This document shows, one piece after another, positions 25,612-34,668 of a stretch of DNA of 64,000 nucleotides. The notes under the pieces are model-generated. The model saw only the letters and a list, made by a program, of their open reading frames with translations. It had not been told where the DNA came from and searched no databases. A program made the position numbers and the translations under genes. The stretch comes from Actinophytocola sp050699915. Lineage in GTDB: Bacteria; Actinomycetota; Actinomycetes; Mycobacteriales; Pseudonocardiaceae. How positions within the stretch are numbered: the first letter of the stretch is position 1; the number at the start of each line of letters is the position of its first letter. Location: assembly GCF_050699915.1 (NCBI RefSeq), contig NZ_JBOHGA010000001.1, positions 1 to 64,000 on the forward strand, given 5' to 3'.

Positions 25612-26267
25612 GCACCGTGCGCGTCGTCGTGGTCGACGACCAGGAGGTGGTCCGCGCCGGGTTCGCCGCGCTGCTGGCCACCCAGCCGGACCTGACCGTC
25701 ACCGGCACCGCGGCCGACGGCGTCGAGGCGGTGTCCGTGTGCCGCGCGGAACGCCCGGACGTGGTGCTCATGGACGTCCGGATGCCGGGGATGGACGGGA
25801 TCGAGGCCACCCGGCGGATCACCGCCGCGCAGGACCCGCCGCGGGTGCTGATGCTGACCACGTTCGACCTCGACGAGCACGTGTACGACGCGCTCGTGGC
25901 GGGCGCGAGCGGGTTCCTCCTCAAGGACGTCACCGCCGAGCGGCTGTTCGACGCGGTCCGGGTGGTCGCCGCCGGCGAGGCGTTGCTGGCGCCGACCGTC
26001 ACGCGGCGGCTCATCGCACAGTTCGCCCGGCTGCGCCCGCGCCCGGCCGCGCCGGAGCTGGCCGCGCTGACCCCGCGGGAGACCGACGTACTGCGGCTGA
26101 TCGCACAAGGCCTGTCCAACAGCGAGATCGCGGCCCGGCTGGTGGTGGGCGAGGAGACCGTGAAGACCCACGTGAGCCGGGTGCTGCGCAAGCTCGACCT
26201 ACGCGACCGAGCGCAGGCCGTGGTGTGCGCCTACGAGTCCGGGCTCGTCGTCCCGCGCACCGGCTGA
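25608..26267 (+). CDS. Response regulator, NarL/LuxR type
   Basis: 219 residues. Receiver domain with acidic pocket (VVVDDQE), phospho-accepting Asp in VVLMDVRMPGMDG, Thr in LMLTTFD and Lys in GFLLKDV. The C-terminal LuxR helix-turn-helix reads LTPRETDVLRLIAQGLSNSE, then IAARLVVGEETVKTHVSRVL. The ATG at 25608 overlaps the kinase stop (ATGA). It probably activates the divergent ABC exporter genes. Confidence 0.92.
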   Translation: MSTVRVVVVDDQEVVRAGFAALLATQPDLTVTGTAADGVEAVSVCRAERPDVVLMDVRMPGMDGIEATRRITAAQDPPRVLMLTTFDLDEHVYDALVAGASGFLLKDVTAERLFDAVRVVAAGEALLAPTVTRRLIAQFARLRPRPAAPELAALTPRETDVLRLIAQGLSNSEIAARLVVGEETVKTHVSRVLRKLDLRDRAQAVVCAYESGLVVPRTG

Positions 26268-26301
26268 AGGACCGAAGACCCGATCACCCCGGCTAGACGG
26301 C

Positions 26302-26318
26302 CGTCGGGGCTCCCGACG
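26302..26318 (+). terminator. Hairpin after the response regulator gene
   Basis: CGTCGGG and CCCGACG form a perfect 7-bp stem with a three-base loop, 35 bases after the stop. No T tract, which is common in actinomycetes. Confidence 0.5.
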
Positions 26319-26684
26319 TGTCCGGGCCGTCGGCGTCGCACGGCAGGCGGCTGGGCGTTGCGCCGGCCGGTTTGCTGCGTAACCTTCACCGCGCTTGTCG
26401 ACATGGATGCGTTGATCCGGGCCGGACGGGCGCATCGCCGATCGACATCCGGCCCAAGGTAGCGGCGTCGGCTCGCCTACCAAGGCTCGGAGATGTGTCG
26501 TACTCGCAAGAGTATTCCGGCTGAGCAGCGGCGAGTTCTACCTGGCCGCCGAGGCGCGGCACCACGCAAACTGAGAACCCCGCTGTGCCTGAGCTACCAC
26601 CCACGCAGCCCGCTCACCAAGGAGGAGATCATCACCCGCTCCGTAGCGGGGAGCTGATCAAGACGCCGGAGAAGGGCCCCTCGG
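26319..26684. other. Intergenic stretch without a recognisable gene
   Basis: About 365 bases between the two-component genes and the type VII-related genes. All frames are short and show no known motif, although the region is somewhat patchy in composition. I see no promoter that I could defend. Confidence 0.5.
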
Positions 26685-27458
26685 TCAGAGATTGGGCTCC
26701 CAATCGCTCGTTTCGTCACCGTCGAGTACCGAGGCGTCGCTGATGTCGGCGGCGGCCACCGGCCAAGTGCCATCTTGGTGGAACTTTGTAACAAGCCCCT
26801 CCAACTTGGCCTTGTGGCCGTCCAAGGCGCCGTGGATCATGGAATACGCAGTGAACGTCGTACCAAAGAATGCGGCGACTCCTCCGATGGCCGTCACGAT
26901 CGCGGCCTCGGCCGTGACGATTCCGAGTACCTCGAGGGCACACACCACCAGCGCTGCTGCCAACAGGAGGACGGCACCCGCGATCGCGACCCAGAAGTTC
27001 CTCACCGCGTCGGCGATGTCGTTCAGCGTGGTGTTCAGCTTGCCGAGTTCCTCTCGGAAGTCCGAGAGCGCCTTGGTCTGCTGGTCGATGACAGACCGGT
27101 ACGCCAGTTGTGCGGGGCCTTTCCATTTGTTGTTGCTCGGCATCGACGCGAACCCGAGGTCGTTGGCGTAGTTGCCCGCCACCGCCTCGACCTGTTTGTT
27201 CCACACCTCGGCCGCGTGGCGCAGCGCGGCGGGTGAGCCACGTTCGACCAGTTCGGTGAGGAGCCAGCCGTCCGCCTTGTGGTATTCGCCGCCGAGCTTC
27301 TGCGTTGCCTTCTTGACCTGGTCGGCGACGGAGTCGGGGAGGAACTTGACGGCCCAGTTGACGTGGTTGACGATGGCGTCCCAGGTCTTGTCCATCTTCT
27401 TGCGGGCGGATTCGATCGACGAGATGGCCTCGTCGAACGCGCCGTCGATGCCGCCCAT
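26685..27458 (-). CDS. WXG100-like protein with two membrane helices (type VII secretion-associated)
   Basis: 257 residues. The first part is all-helical, with a turn NNKWKGPAQLAYRSVIDQQT that carries the W-x-G signature between long helices (about residues 70 to 150). This is followed by a hydrophobic pair of helices (FWVAIAGAVLLLAAALVVCA and a second, Gly/Ala-rich one) and a hydrophilic tail. Family knowledge: such proteins travel through ESX systems or sit in the membrane beside them. The ATG at 27458 overlaps the stop of the upstream gene by one base. No ESX ATPase (EccC) is in the window. Confidence 0.65.
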   Translation of the reverse strand: MGGIDGAFDEAISSIESARKKMDKTWDAIVNHVNWAVKFLPDSVADQVKKATQKLGGEYHKADGWLLTELVERGSPAALRHAAEVWNKQVEAVAGNYANDLGFASMPSNNKWKGPAQLAYRSVIDQQTKALSDFREELGKLNTTLNDIADAVRNFWVAIAGAVLLLAAALVVCALEVLGIVTAEAAIVTAIGGVAAFFGTTFTAYSMIHGALDGHKAKLEGLVTKFHQDGTWPVAAADISDASVLDGDETSDWEPNL

Positions 27459-27775
27459 CAGAGTCGATCCTCGAGTCGGCGCATGGCGTGCTCGCCCGCC
27501 TGGTCTTCCCTCAGGTAGGTCTCTGCGACGAGGGTCAGCGTGTCGGCGATCTTGGCGAACTCGGTCGCCGCGCCCGAAGCCAGGGTCGTGAAGGTCTGCT
27601 GGAGCGGCGCATATGCGGACACGACCCCACGCTCATCGGCGATCTTGCCGAACTGTTCCGCACCCATCGCCAGACCGCCGGCCGCGTCAGCCGCCTTGCT
27701 CATCCCGTCGGCGGCCGCCCGCCATTTGTCCGCGTCCTCCACCAGTTTGGAACACACGACCTCGACCGTGTCCAT
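27458..27775 (-). CDS. Small ESX-type helical protein
   Basis: 105 residues, helix-turn-helix hairpin expected: VVCSKLVEDADKWRAAADGM in the first helix and TEFAKIADTLTLVAETYLRE in the second. The C-terminal helix carries the YxxxE pattern (YLRED) used as a type VII secretion signal. The WxG turn is not obvious, so it is closer to ESX-1 EspC-like/DUF2580-type partners. It would pair with the neighbouring protein. Middle gene of the three-gene set. Confidence 0.65.
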   Translation of the reverse strand: MDTVEVVCSKLVEDADKWRAAADGMSKAADAAGGLAMGAEQFGKIADERGVVSAYAPLQQTFTTLASGAATEFAKIADTLTLVAETYLREDQAGEHAMRRLEDRL

Positions 27776-27794
27776 GTGACGATGCCTCCGCCTT

Positions 27795-28565
27795 TCAGCT
27801 CAGGTCGCGCGGGCCGTGCGCGATCCGGTCGACCAGTTCTTGGAGCCGCACCAGTGAGGCAGGCTTCTGGAATGTGGAGATGTCCGTGTCGCCGAGCTGC
27901 CGCCTGGCCGCACGAAAGGCACCGAGGGCCTCGGACCGGATCTCGGTGTAGCGGACGTGGGAGGCCCACCGCGGATCGGCGGTCACCTCGGCCACCCGCC
28001 CCCGCGCCAGACTGACCGTCACCTTGTTGTTCGGCCCAGCCGCGGTGGCGGTCGCGGTGAGCACGGATTCGGCCTGGGCCTGGAAGGTTTCGAGATCGCG
28101 GCCGGCCCGGTTCAGCAAGTCGGCCATCTCGTTCAGCGTCGACTCGTCCATGGCCGGTATCGCCGGGGGAGCGGTGGGCATCTCGATGACGACGGAGTCG
28201 AGATCCAGGTGCTCGGCCAGGCCGGCGACGAGTGCGCGGATCGCGTTGTCGGCGGCGGTGAGCAGGGCGTGTCCCAGCTCCGGCGGCGTGATGAAGTCCC
28301 GCCAGTTCCTCGCGACCGTGACATCGGCAACCAGGCCCGCGCGGTCCACCGCCACCGTGATGGTTCCGCTGTCGTCTGCTCCGTTGAACGCGCCAGGCCC
28401 CGGTTCAGGAGCGTGGTTCCCGGTCCCATCTGACGCGTCGCGCTTCGACGCCGGCCTCCGGGCGGGCGGGTCCTCGTCCTCGTCCTCGGGATCGGCGAAG
28501 CCACGACGCCAGCCGTCGGCCGTCGGGTTCGCACGGCCGGAGGAGTGGGGACTGGTTGCGGACAT
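27795..28565 (-). CDS. YbaB/EbfC-like protein of a type VII secretion locus
   Basis: 256 residues: a disordered, acidic N-terminus (DPEDEDEDPP), then two similar alpha/beta modules. The second contains LNEMADLLNRAGRDLETFQA and VTVSLARGRVAEVTADPRW, which resembles the YbaB fold (long helix, then a beta sheet with VxxxGxVxxVxxDPR). Actinobacterial ESX regions often encode such proteins next to WXG100 proteins; the role is unknown. Start ATG 28565. It is divergent from the SARP gene (179 bp between starts). Confidence 0.6.
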   Translation of the reverse strand: MSATSPHSSGRANPTADGWRRGFADPEDEDEDPPARRPASKRDASDGTGNHAPEPGPGAFNGADDSGTITVAVDRAGLVADVTVARNWRDFITPPELGHALLTAADNAIRALVAGLAEHLDLDSVVIEMPTAPPAIPAMDESTLNEMADLLNRAGRDLETFQAQAESVLTATATAAGPNNKVTVSLARGRVAEVTADPRWASHVRYTEIRSEALGAFRAARRQLGDTDISTFQKPASLVRLQELVDRIAHGPRDLS

Positions 28566-28744
28566 CGTTGGGTTCCGCCTCTCGAGCGGGTTCGGATGAA
28601 GCGGCGGGTCCCCCTGGTCACCCTTGGCCCGCCGCGGGTGTCACCATGCACGGCCGGTCGTGTTGGTTGCTTGCCAACTTTCTGCATTACCCTGGTCGCC
28701 GCGCTGTTCTGGGTGCGGCGCGGTCGTGGTGGGAGGGGCGGACG

Positions 28745-31516
28745 ATGCTGAGGATCGCCCTGTTGGGTGAGGTGACCGCGGAGGTCGACGGGCGGTCGGT
28801 GGATCTGGGTCCTGCCCGGCAGCGGTGTGTGCTGGCTGCGTTGGCGGTGGATGCCGGCCGGCTGGTGCCCGCGGACCGGTTGGTGGAGCGGGTCTGGGGG
28901 ACCGACACGCCACGGCGGGGTCGGGCGACGTTGCACAGCCACATCTCCCGGCTGCGCGGGGCATTCTCCGGTGCGGTGGCGATCGTGCACCGGTCCGGCG
29001 GCTACCTGTTGGTGTTGGATCGGCCGGACCAGGTGGATCTGCTCCGGTTCCGCGCTCTGTGTGCCGAGGCCCGGGGCGAGGGGCCGCGCGCGGTGGCGTT
29101 GCTGACCGAGGCGTTGGCGTTGTGGCAAGGGGACCCGCTGACCGGCCTGCGTGGCGAATGGGTGGACGGCGAGCGCGAGCGGTGGCTGCGGGAACGGCTG
29201 GCCGCCGAGCACCAACTGGTCGACGCGCGGCTGCTGGCCGGTCAGGGTGAAGAGCTCGTGGCGCAGCTGGCGGTGCGCAGCACCCAGGATCCGTTCGACG
29301 AGCGGGTGGCCGGCCAGTACATGCTTGCGCTGCACCGCGCCGGTCGTTCGGCGGACGCGCTGGACTACTACCGGCAGCTGCGGGAACGGTTGGTCGAGGA
29401 GCTGGGCACCGACCCCGGCAGCGCATTGCAGGACCTACACAGGCAGATCCTGGCCGCCGACCCCCAACTGCTCGTGGCTCCCAGGACCGCCGCGACCGCG
29501 TCCATCGTGGTTCCCAGGCAGCTGCTTGCAGTGCCCGCGCCGTTCGTGGGTCGCCGCGACGAGCTGGATCGGCTCGACGCGACCCTGTCCACCGGTCCGG
29601 GCGGCGGGACGGCGCTGATCTCGTCGATCGGTGGGGCCGGTGGAATCGGCAAGACCTGGCTCGCCTTGACCTGGGGGCACCGGAACCTGGCCCGGTTCGC
29701 CGACGGGCAGTTGTTCGTGGACCTCCGCGGCTTCAGTCCGACCGAGCAGCCCGCGCACCCGGTCGACGTGCTCGGCGGGTTCCTTGCCGCGTTGGGCATC
29801 GACCGTGACCGCCAGCCCGCCGACCTCGACGGCCGCGCCGAGCTGTACCGGAGCCTGGTCGCCGACAAGCGGATGCTCGTCGTGCTGGACAACGCCACCG
29901 GCACCGACCAGGTCACCCCGCTCCTGCCCGGCGGCCACCACTGCACCGTGCTCGTCACCAGCCGCAACCAGCTGCGCGGGCTCATCGCCCGCCACGGCGC
30001 GCGCCCGGTCCCGCTGGACGTGCTGACCGACACCGATGCGCACACCCTGCTGGTCGACGCCCTGGGTCCGGACCGCACCGCGGCCGACGAGGGAGCGATC
30101 GCGGAGCTGATCGAGCTGTGCGGCGGGTTTCCGTTGGCACTGGGGCTGATCGCCGCCCGCGCCGCCGCCGACCCGCACCTGCCACTGCGGGACATCGTCG
30201 CCGAGCTCCGCACCCTCGGCCTGAACGCCCTGGACTCCGACGACCCCACCGCGAGCCTGCCCACCGTGCTGTCCTGGTCTCTGCGCCACCTCACCGACCA
30301 GCAACGCGAGGTGTTCGCACTGCTGGGCATCGCCCCCGGACCTGACATCGGCCCGCCTGCCGCGGCAAGCGTCGCCGACCTGCCCGAACGTGAGACGCAC
30401 GCGGTGTTGGCCGTCCTGGCCGACGCCTCCCTCATCGACCGCACCCCGGGCGGCCGGTACGGCATGCACGACCTCCTGCGCGCCTACGCCACCACCCGCG
30501 CCGACGAGCTCTCCAACGAGGTGCGGGAGGCGGCGCTGGAGCGGGTCCTCGACTACCACGCCCAGACCGCCTACGCCGCCGACCGGATCCTGAACCCCCA
30601 CCGCAGCGTCGCCGAGCTCGACCCGCCCAAGGCCGGCGCCCATCAACCGCCCGATGCCCAGGCGGCGTGGGCGTGGTTCGACGCCGAGTACGCCTGCCTG
30701 CTGGCCGCCCAGCACCTTGCCGCTGACTTCTCCTGGCACGTCACCGTCTGGTGGCTGGCCTGGGCCATGGACACCTACGTCTTCCGGCGCGGGCATCGTA
30801 GCGACCGGCTGGACGCGTGGCTGGCCGCCGCCGATGCCGCCACCCACGTGCCCAACCCCATTGCCCGCATCACCGCTCACCGGGCCCTCGGCCGCTGCTA
30901 CGCCGACCTGGTCCGGCACGAGGACGCCATCGATCACCTGCAGCAGGCGCTTGCCCTCGCCGAAGACCACCGCGACCCGATCCAGCAAGCCCATACCCAC
31001 CACGCGCTCGCGCGGGCGTGGGAGCTGCGCGGGGACGACCGGCAGGCGCTGGGCCACGCCCGCAGCGCGCTGGACATCCACCGCAGCCTCGACCAGCCGG
31101 TGTGGGAGGCCGACGCGCTCAACGGGGTCGGCTGGTACGCCGCCCGCCTGGGCGACTACGACTCCGCCCGCGACCACTGCCGGGCCGCGCTCACCCTGCA
31201 CCGGGACCACGACAACCCCGACGGCGAGGCGAACACATTGGACAGCCTCGGCTTCATCGACCACGAGAGCGGCAACCACCGCCAGGCCATCGACCACTAC
31301 GACCAGGCCCTCACCGTGTACCGCGACCTCGGCAACGCGTTCCAGGTCGCCGACACCCTCGATCGCATCGGCCATCCGCACGCCGCCATCGGCCAGACCG
31401 AGCAGGCCCGTACCGCGTGGTGGGCAGCCGTGAAGCTGTACCACGAACAAGGTCGCCACGACGACGCCACTCGTGTGCAACGACAACTCGAAACCGTCGC
31501 GGCGGGTCGCAAGTAG
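28745..31516 (+). CDS. SARP/AfsR-type pathway activator (wHTH-BTAD-NB-ARC-TPR)
   Basis: 923 residues. Domains in order: OmpR-like winged helix (about 1 to 95; LLGEVTAEVDGRSVDLGPAR), bacterial transcriptional activation domain (about 100 to 245; LVEELGTDPGSALQDLHRQI), NB-ARC NTPase (about 260 to 560) with P-loop GGAGGIGKTW near 300 and MLVVLDNATG as Walker B, and a C-terminal TPR array (about 690 to 915) with repeated HHALARAWELRGDDRQALGH-type units. The start at ATG 28745 has GGGAGGGG seven bases upstream. Large SARPs switch on neighbouring biosynthetic genes. This one faces the NRPS operon and probably marks its left border; its DNA targets (direct repeats) were not identified. Confidence 0.9.
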   Translation: MLRIALLGEVTAEVDGRSVDLGPARQRCVLAALAVDAGRLVPADRLVERVWGTDTPRRGRATLHSHISRLRGAFSGAVAIVHRSGGYLLVLDRPDQVDLLRFRALCAEARGEGPRAVALLTEALALWQGDPLTGLRGEWVDGERERWLRERLAAEHQLVDARLLAGQGEELVAQLAVRSTQDPFDERVAGQYMLALHRAGRSADALDYYRQLRERLVEELGTDPGSALQDLHRQILAADPQLLVAPRTAATASIVVPRQLLAVPAPFVGRRDELDRLDATLSTGPGGGTALISSIGGAGGIGKTWLALTWGHRNLARFADGQLFVDLRGFSPTEQPAHPVDVLGGFLAALGIDRDRQPADLDGRAELYRSLVADKRMLVVLDNATGTDQVTPLLPGGHHCTVLVTSRNQLRGLIARHGARPVPLDVLTDTDAHTLLVDALGPDRTAADEGAIAELIELCGGFPLALGLIAARAAADPHLPLRDIVAELRTLGLNALDSDDPTASLPTVLSWSLRHLTDQQREVFALLGIAPGPDIGPPAAASVADLPERETHAVLAVLADASLIDRTPGGRYGMHDLLRAYATTRADELSNEVREAALERVLDYHAQTAYAADRILNPHRSVAELDPPKAGAHQPPDAQAAWAWFDAEYACLLAAQHLAADFSWHVTVWWLAWAMDTYVFRRGHRSDRLDAWLAAADAATHVPNPIARITAHRALGRCYADLVRHEDAIDHLQQALALAEDHRDPIQQAHTHHALARAWELRGDDRQALGHARSALDIHRSLDQPVWEADALNGVGWYAARLGDYDSARDHCRAALTLHRDHDNPDGEANTLDSLGFIDHESGNHRQAIDHYDQALTVYRDLGNAFQVADTLDRIGHPHAAIGQTEQARTAWWAAVKLYHEQGRHDDATRVQRQLETVAAGRK

Positions 31517-31712
31517 TCCCTGGGGAGCCTGTGGGCGAGTCCGCGGCGCATCTGGGCACGGCGAGCCCACGCCCGGCAAGGCAAACGCGTCCAGCATCTT
31601 GACCAGGCGTGATCGAACCGGTCATCGATTCCGCTTCGGACCGACACTCGCTCGCCGCGGCCGACATTTGGCATCGGTCGCCGGCGGCGTCAGCAGGGAT
31701 ACCGCAGGTGGC
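31517..31712. other. Convergent intergenic region
   Basis: About 195 bases between the SARP gene and the end of the NRPS operon. No gene and no convincing stem-loop is seen, so how the two convergent units terminate is unclear. Confidence 0.5.
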
Positions 31713-32903
31713 TCAGCGCGTCGTGGTCAGAGCATCCAGGTTCGGCGGGGAGATTTGTACCTGTCGCAGCTCGTCGCCGGTGAGGTCTTTCAGGCCGCTG
31801 CCGGTCGCCAGTGCCACCACGCGACGGGCGTTGCCCAGTACGCGACGGGCGGCGACCACGGATACAGCCGACGACGATTCGAGGTGGAACCCGGTCGTTG
31901 CGGGCAGCGTGGTGCGCTCTGTCATGTAGTCATCGACATCCACTGCGATCGCCTCGCCGTTCGTGCGCCACAACGCGTTGAGTCCCTGCCAGGTGGGGTT
32001 CGTGCTGCCGATGGAGAACGCGGGCGAACCGGTGTCCTCGACCGTGACCCTCTCCTGCGCGGCGCGGTCGGCGTGGCTCAGTGCGGCCGTGAACGGTGCT
32101 CCGGTCGCCGTCTCCGCGGCGACCATTCTCGGTACCCGGTCGACCAGGCCCGCGGCGAGCAGCTCACGGTAACCGCGTTCGATGCCGGCGAGCACGTCGG
32201 CGCCACTGGTGGGAACGACCACGGCGTCCACATCGGACCCGAGATCGCGGGCCAGCTCGTAGGCGATGCTCTTGTAGCCCTCGTTGGCATAGGGATTGTC
32301 GCCCGAGCACGGCAGCTCGTAGTTGGTCAACGGATACCAACCCAGCTCGCGGACGGCCTCGGTCATCATCCTGTTGCGGGTCGTCCGGTCGGGATAGGCC
32401 GCGAGAGTAGCTCCCAGTGCCGTGATCTGAGCCGCGACCACTCTCGGAATCGTCGCCATCGTCAGCACCACGCATCGCAGGCCGGCTCGTGCCGCATACG
32501 CGGCCGCGCTGGCGCCCGCGTTGCCTGTCGATGCAGCGACCACGGTCGACGCACCGGCCTCGACAGCTGCGGCGACGCCGACCGACATCGCGCGGTCCTT
32601 GTGGGTCCCGGTGGGGTTACGCGTCTCATCCTTGATCCACAGGATGCGGTCGTCCTCGTTCACGAGCTCGATGCACGGGGTGTCGCCTTCGGCCATCGAG
32701 CCGCGCTCGGGCACCGGCATCGCCTGCGGAATTCCCCAGGGTCCACCCGGATATCCGCGCAGGTCGACACCACCCAGGTCGGCGGGCGGTGGTACCAGGT
32801 TGACCGGCACTCCCTCCGCGCGGCAGCGCGGACAGCCGGCGTAGCCGTCGCCGGCGCGGCGACAGCGGGGACAGGACAGCGGCGGCAAGGATGGTTTCGA
32901 CAT
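31713..32903 (-). CDS. Threonine-synthase-like PLP enzyme
   Basis: 396 residues, fold-type II PLP enzyme. An N-terminal zinc-ribbon-like element (LSCPRCRRAG, then GCPRCRAEG) precedes the catalytic domain. PLP lysine in NPTGTHKDRAM (normally SFKDR), phosphate-binding loop in ASTGNAGASAAAYA, and the family markers NEGYKSIAYELARD and ATGSGLKDLTG. Threonine synthase turns O-phosphohomoserine into threonine. As last gene of the NRPS operon (15 bases after the epimerase gene) it is unlikely to be the housekeeping enzyme. It may (a) supply threonine or an analogue, (b) perform beta/gamma-replacement to make an unusual amino acid, or (c) be a resistant target copy. The sequence alone does not decide. 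Confidence 0.8.
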   Translation of the reverse strand: MSKPSLPPLSCPRCRRAGDGYAGCPRCRAEGVPVNLVPPPADLGGVDLRGYPGGPWGIPQAMPVPERGSMAEGDTPCIELVNEDDRILWIKDETRNPTGTHKDRAMSVGVAAAVEAGASTVVAASTGNAGASAAAYAARAGLRCVVLTMATIPRVVAAQITALGATLAAYPDRTTRNRMMTEAVRELGWYPLTNYELPCSGDNPYANEGYKSIAYELARDLGSDVDAVVVPTSGADVLAGIERGYRELLAAGLVDRVPRMVAAETATGAPFTAALSHADRAAQERVTVEDTGSPAFSIGSTNPTWQGLNALWRTNGEAIAVDVDDYMTERTTLPATTGFHLESSSAVSVVAARRVLGNARRVVALATGSGLKDLTGDELRQVQISPPNLDALTTTR

Positions 32904-32918
32904 CGACAGGTTCGCCTC

Positions 32919-33905
32919 TCAGTCGAGAAGTCGCGGGATGCCAGGGGCCTGGGTGTTGAGCCGCAGAGTCCCTCCTCGATCGTCGGACCCGAGGACCAGG
33001 TGTCCATCCAGATCGGTCCAGTCGGCGAGTCCGGCGAGTTGTGCGGCGAACGCGATCGCCCGTGGTGGCTCGATGAAGCAGCCGAGCATCGCACGCTTTC
33101 CCGTCGCACGGAGAAATTCCAACGCGCGCCTGGACTCCATCAGGCCACCAAGTCTGGCGACCTTGATGTTCGCGCCGTCGGCATCGCGGGCCGCCCGCTC
33201 GACCGCGTCGAGGTCGGCGACTTCCTCGTCGAGCAGGACCGGAGTGTCCGGCAGCGCTGCCCGGACCTCGCGGAGCAGTTCCGGATCCGCGACCGGGTCC
33301 TCGACCGCGGTCGGGCGGGCGGCCCGGAGCGGTTCGCGCACCGTCTGCCACGAGGCGCGGTCCCAGCCGCGGTTGACGTCCACGATGACCTCGGTGCCGG
33401 GGTCGAGGCTCCGCAGCCGTCTCAGGAACTCCGCGTCCCGCGGCCCTCCCAGCTTGACCTTCAACCGACTGCCGCCATCCGGCACCGGGTCGCCGAGCGA
33501 GACCGTTCGCCACAACCGGATCGGCGTCGGCGGAGGCAGCGCCAGCAGCTCCCACAGCGGTCGACGGGCCCGCATGGCCAGCAGATCCAAACAGGACATC
33601 TCCACGAGCATGAGTGCCACGGGTGGGCAACCGTCCGCGCGTGCGACGGCCAGCTCGACAGCCAGGTCCTGCGGCGAGGCAGGCCCACCTGATTCGGCCA
33701 GCCGTCCCGCCAGCCGTCGTGCCTGGGCGACTACCTCTTCGGGGTCCTCGTGGGCGAGACCGGGTCCCGCCGTGACCTCGCCGAGGCCGCTGTGGTCCCC
33801 GTCCCGGACGAGCAACCGGACGACGCTCGCGGTGCGAATGGTGGTGTGGGACACCCGGAAGGGTTGCGCGAGGGTCTGTTCGTCAACGCTGAACGCGAAT
33901 CGCAT
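32919..33905 (-). CDS. Enolase-superfamily epimerase (dipeptide epimerase / N-acyl amino acid racemase-like)
   Basis: 328 residues, muconate-lactonising subgroup. N-terminal capping domain, then barrel motifs: catalytic Lys pair in SRLKVKLGG, metal ligands Asp in VIVDVNRGW, Glu in AVEDPVAD and Asp/Glu in VLLDEEVAD, and the second catalytic Lys in GANIKVARLGGL. The end GCFIEPPRA corresponds to the GCMxE substrate motif of L-Ala-D/L-Glu epimerases. It should deprotonate an alpha-carbon next to a carboxylate. No epimerisation domain is present in the NRPS proteins, so this enzyme may supply or create a D-residue (inference). The ATG at 33905 has AGAGGGG upstream and overlaps the azlC-like gene by 23 bases. 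Confidence 0.8.
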   Translation of the reverse strand: MRFAFSVDEQTLAQPFRVSHTTIRTASVVRLLVRDGDHSGLGEVTAGPGLAHEDPEEVVAQARRLAGRLAESGGPASPQDLAVELAVARADGCPPVALMLVEMSCLDLLAMRARRPLWELLALPPPTPIRLWRTVSLGDPVPDGGSRLKVKLGGPRDAEFLRRLRSLDPGTEVIVDVNRGWDRASWQTVREPLRAARPTAVEDPVADPELLREVRAALPDTPVLLDEEVADLDAVERAARDADGANIKVARLGGLMESRRALEFLRATGKRAMLGCFIEPPRAIAFAAQLAGLADWTDLDGHLVLGSDDRGGTLRLNTQAPGIPRLLD

Positions 33906-34668
33906 CCGTGCCCCTCTCGGCATCGGCCTCGCGTTGCTCGCATCCGTCGTTCTTGGGTCGGAGCCATCGTTCGGACAGCACACCGACGGTGACTCCGGCG
34001 AGGATCGCGACGAACAGGCCGCCCTGGAACGGTATCGGAGTGAGGACCAGGGCGACCAGGCCGGCGGTCACGCCGACGATGATCGAGCGCGGGTTGTCCA
34101 TCGACGGCGCGGCGAGGGCGACGAGCGTGGCGTAGATCGCGAAGTCCAGGCCGAGTCCGTCGAAATCCTTGAGTACATCGCCGAACGCGAACCCGACGTA
34201 GGTGCTGGCGAACCAGGCCACGAACAGCGTTGCGGAGGTTGCGAGCATGTACCAGTGCTTGTCGGTGCTGCCGTCCCGCGCGCTGTATCGTCGCTCGGCC
34301 AGCGCGTAGATCTGGTCGGTCATCCCGTAGGAGAGCAGCACCCGCCACCACACCGGGAGCTGGCGGACGTACGGGGTGAGCGCCGCGCTGTAGAAGACGT
34401 GCCGGGAGTTCACGATGACGCTCGCGAGGGCGATCAGCGGCAGCGGCGTCGCGGCGGCGATCATGTTGAGGCCGATGAGTTGGATCGTGCCGGAGTAGAC
34501 GATCAGCGACATCAGGAGTGTGTTGGTGGCGCTGAAGTCCGCCTGTGCGGCAAGAGCGCCGAACAACACTCCGAACGGCACGGCGCCGATGACGATCGGC
34601 ACCACGTCCCGTGTGCCCGCGCCGAACTCGGCCATCCTGGTTCGTTGCCGGCAGACGTGCTCGCTCAT
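33883..34668 (-). CDS. azlC: AzlC-family transporter subunit
   Basis: 261 residues with about seven membrane segments. Family motifs: VPIVIGAVPFGVLFGALAAQ, IVYSGTIQLIGLNMIAAATP, VIVNSRHVFYSAALTPYV and SYGMTDQIYAL. AzlCD systems export branched-chain amino acids or analogues (azaleucine resistance in Bacillus). Location between NRPS2 and the epimerase gene, with overlaps on both sides, suggests a role in export of a precursor, shunt product or the peptide itself; a Val-like adenylation code in NRPS1 fits a branched-chain residue. Start ATG 34668 overlaps the azlD stop (ATGA). Confidence 0.88.
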   Translation of the reverse strand: MSEHVCRQRTRMAEFGAGTRDVVPIVIGAVPFGVLFGALAAQADFSATNTLLMSLIVYSGTIQLIGLNMIAAATPLPLIALASVIVNSRHVFYSAALTPYVRQLPVWWRVLLSYGMTDQIYALAERRYSARDGSTDKHWYMLATSATLFVAWFASTYVGFAFGDVLKDFDGLGLDFAIYATLVALAAPSMDNPRSIIVGVTAGLVALVLTPIPFQGGLFVAILAGVTVGVLSERWLRPKNDGCEQREADAERGTDAIRVQR

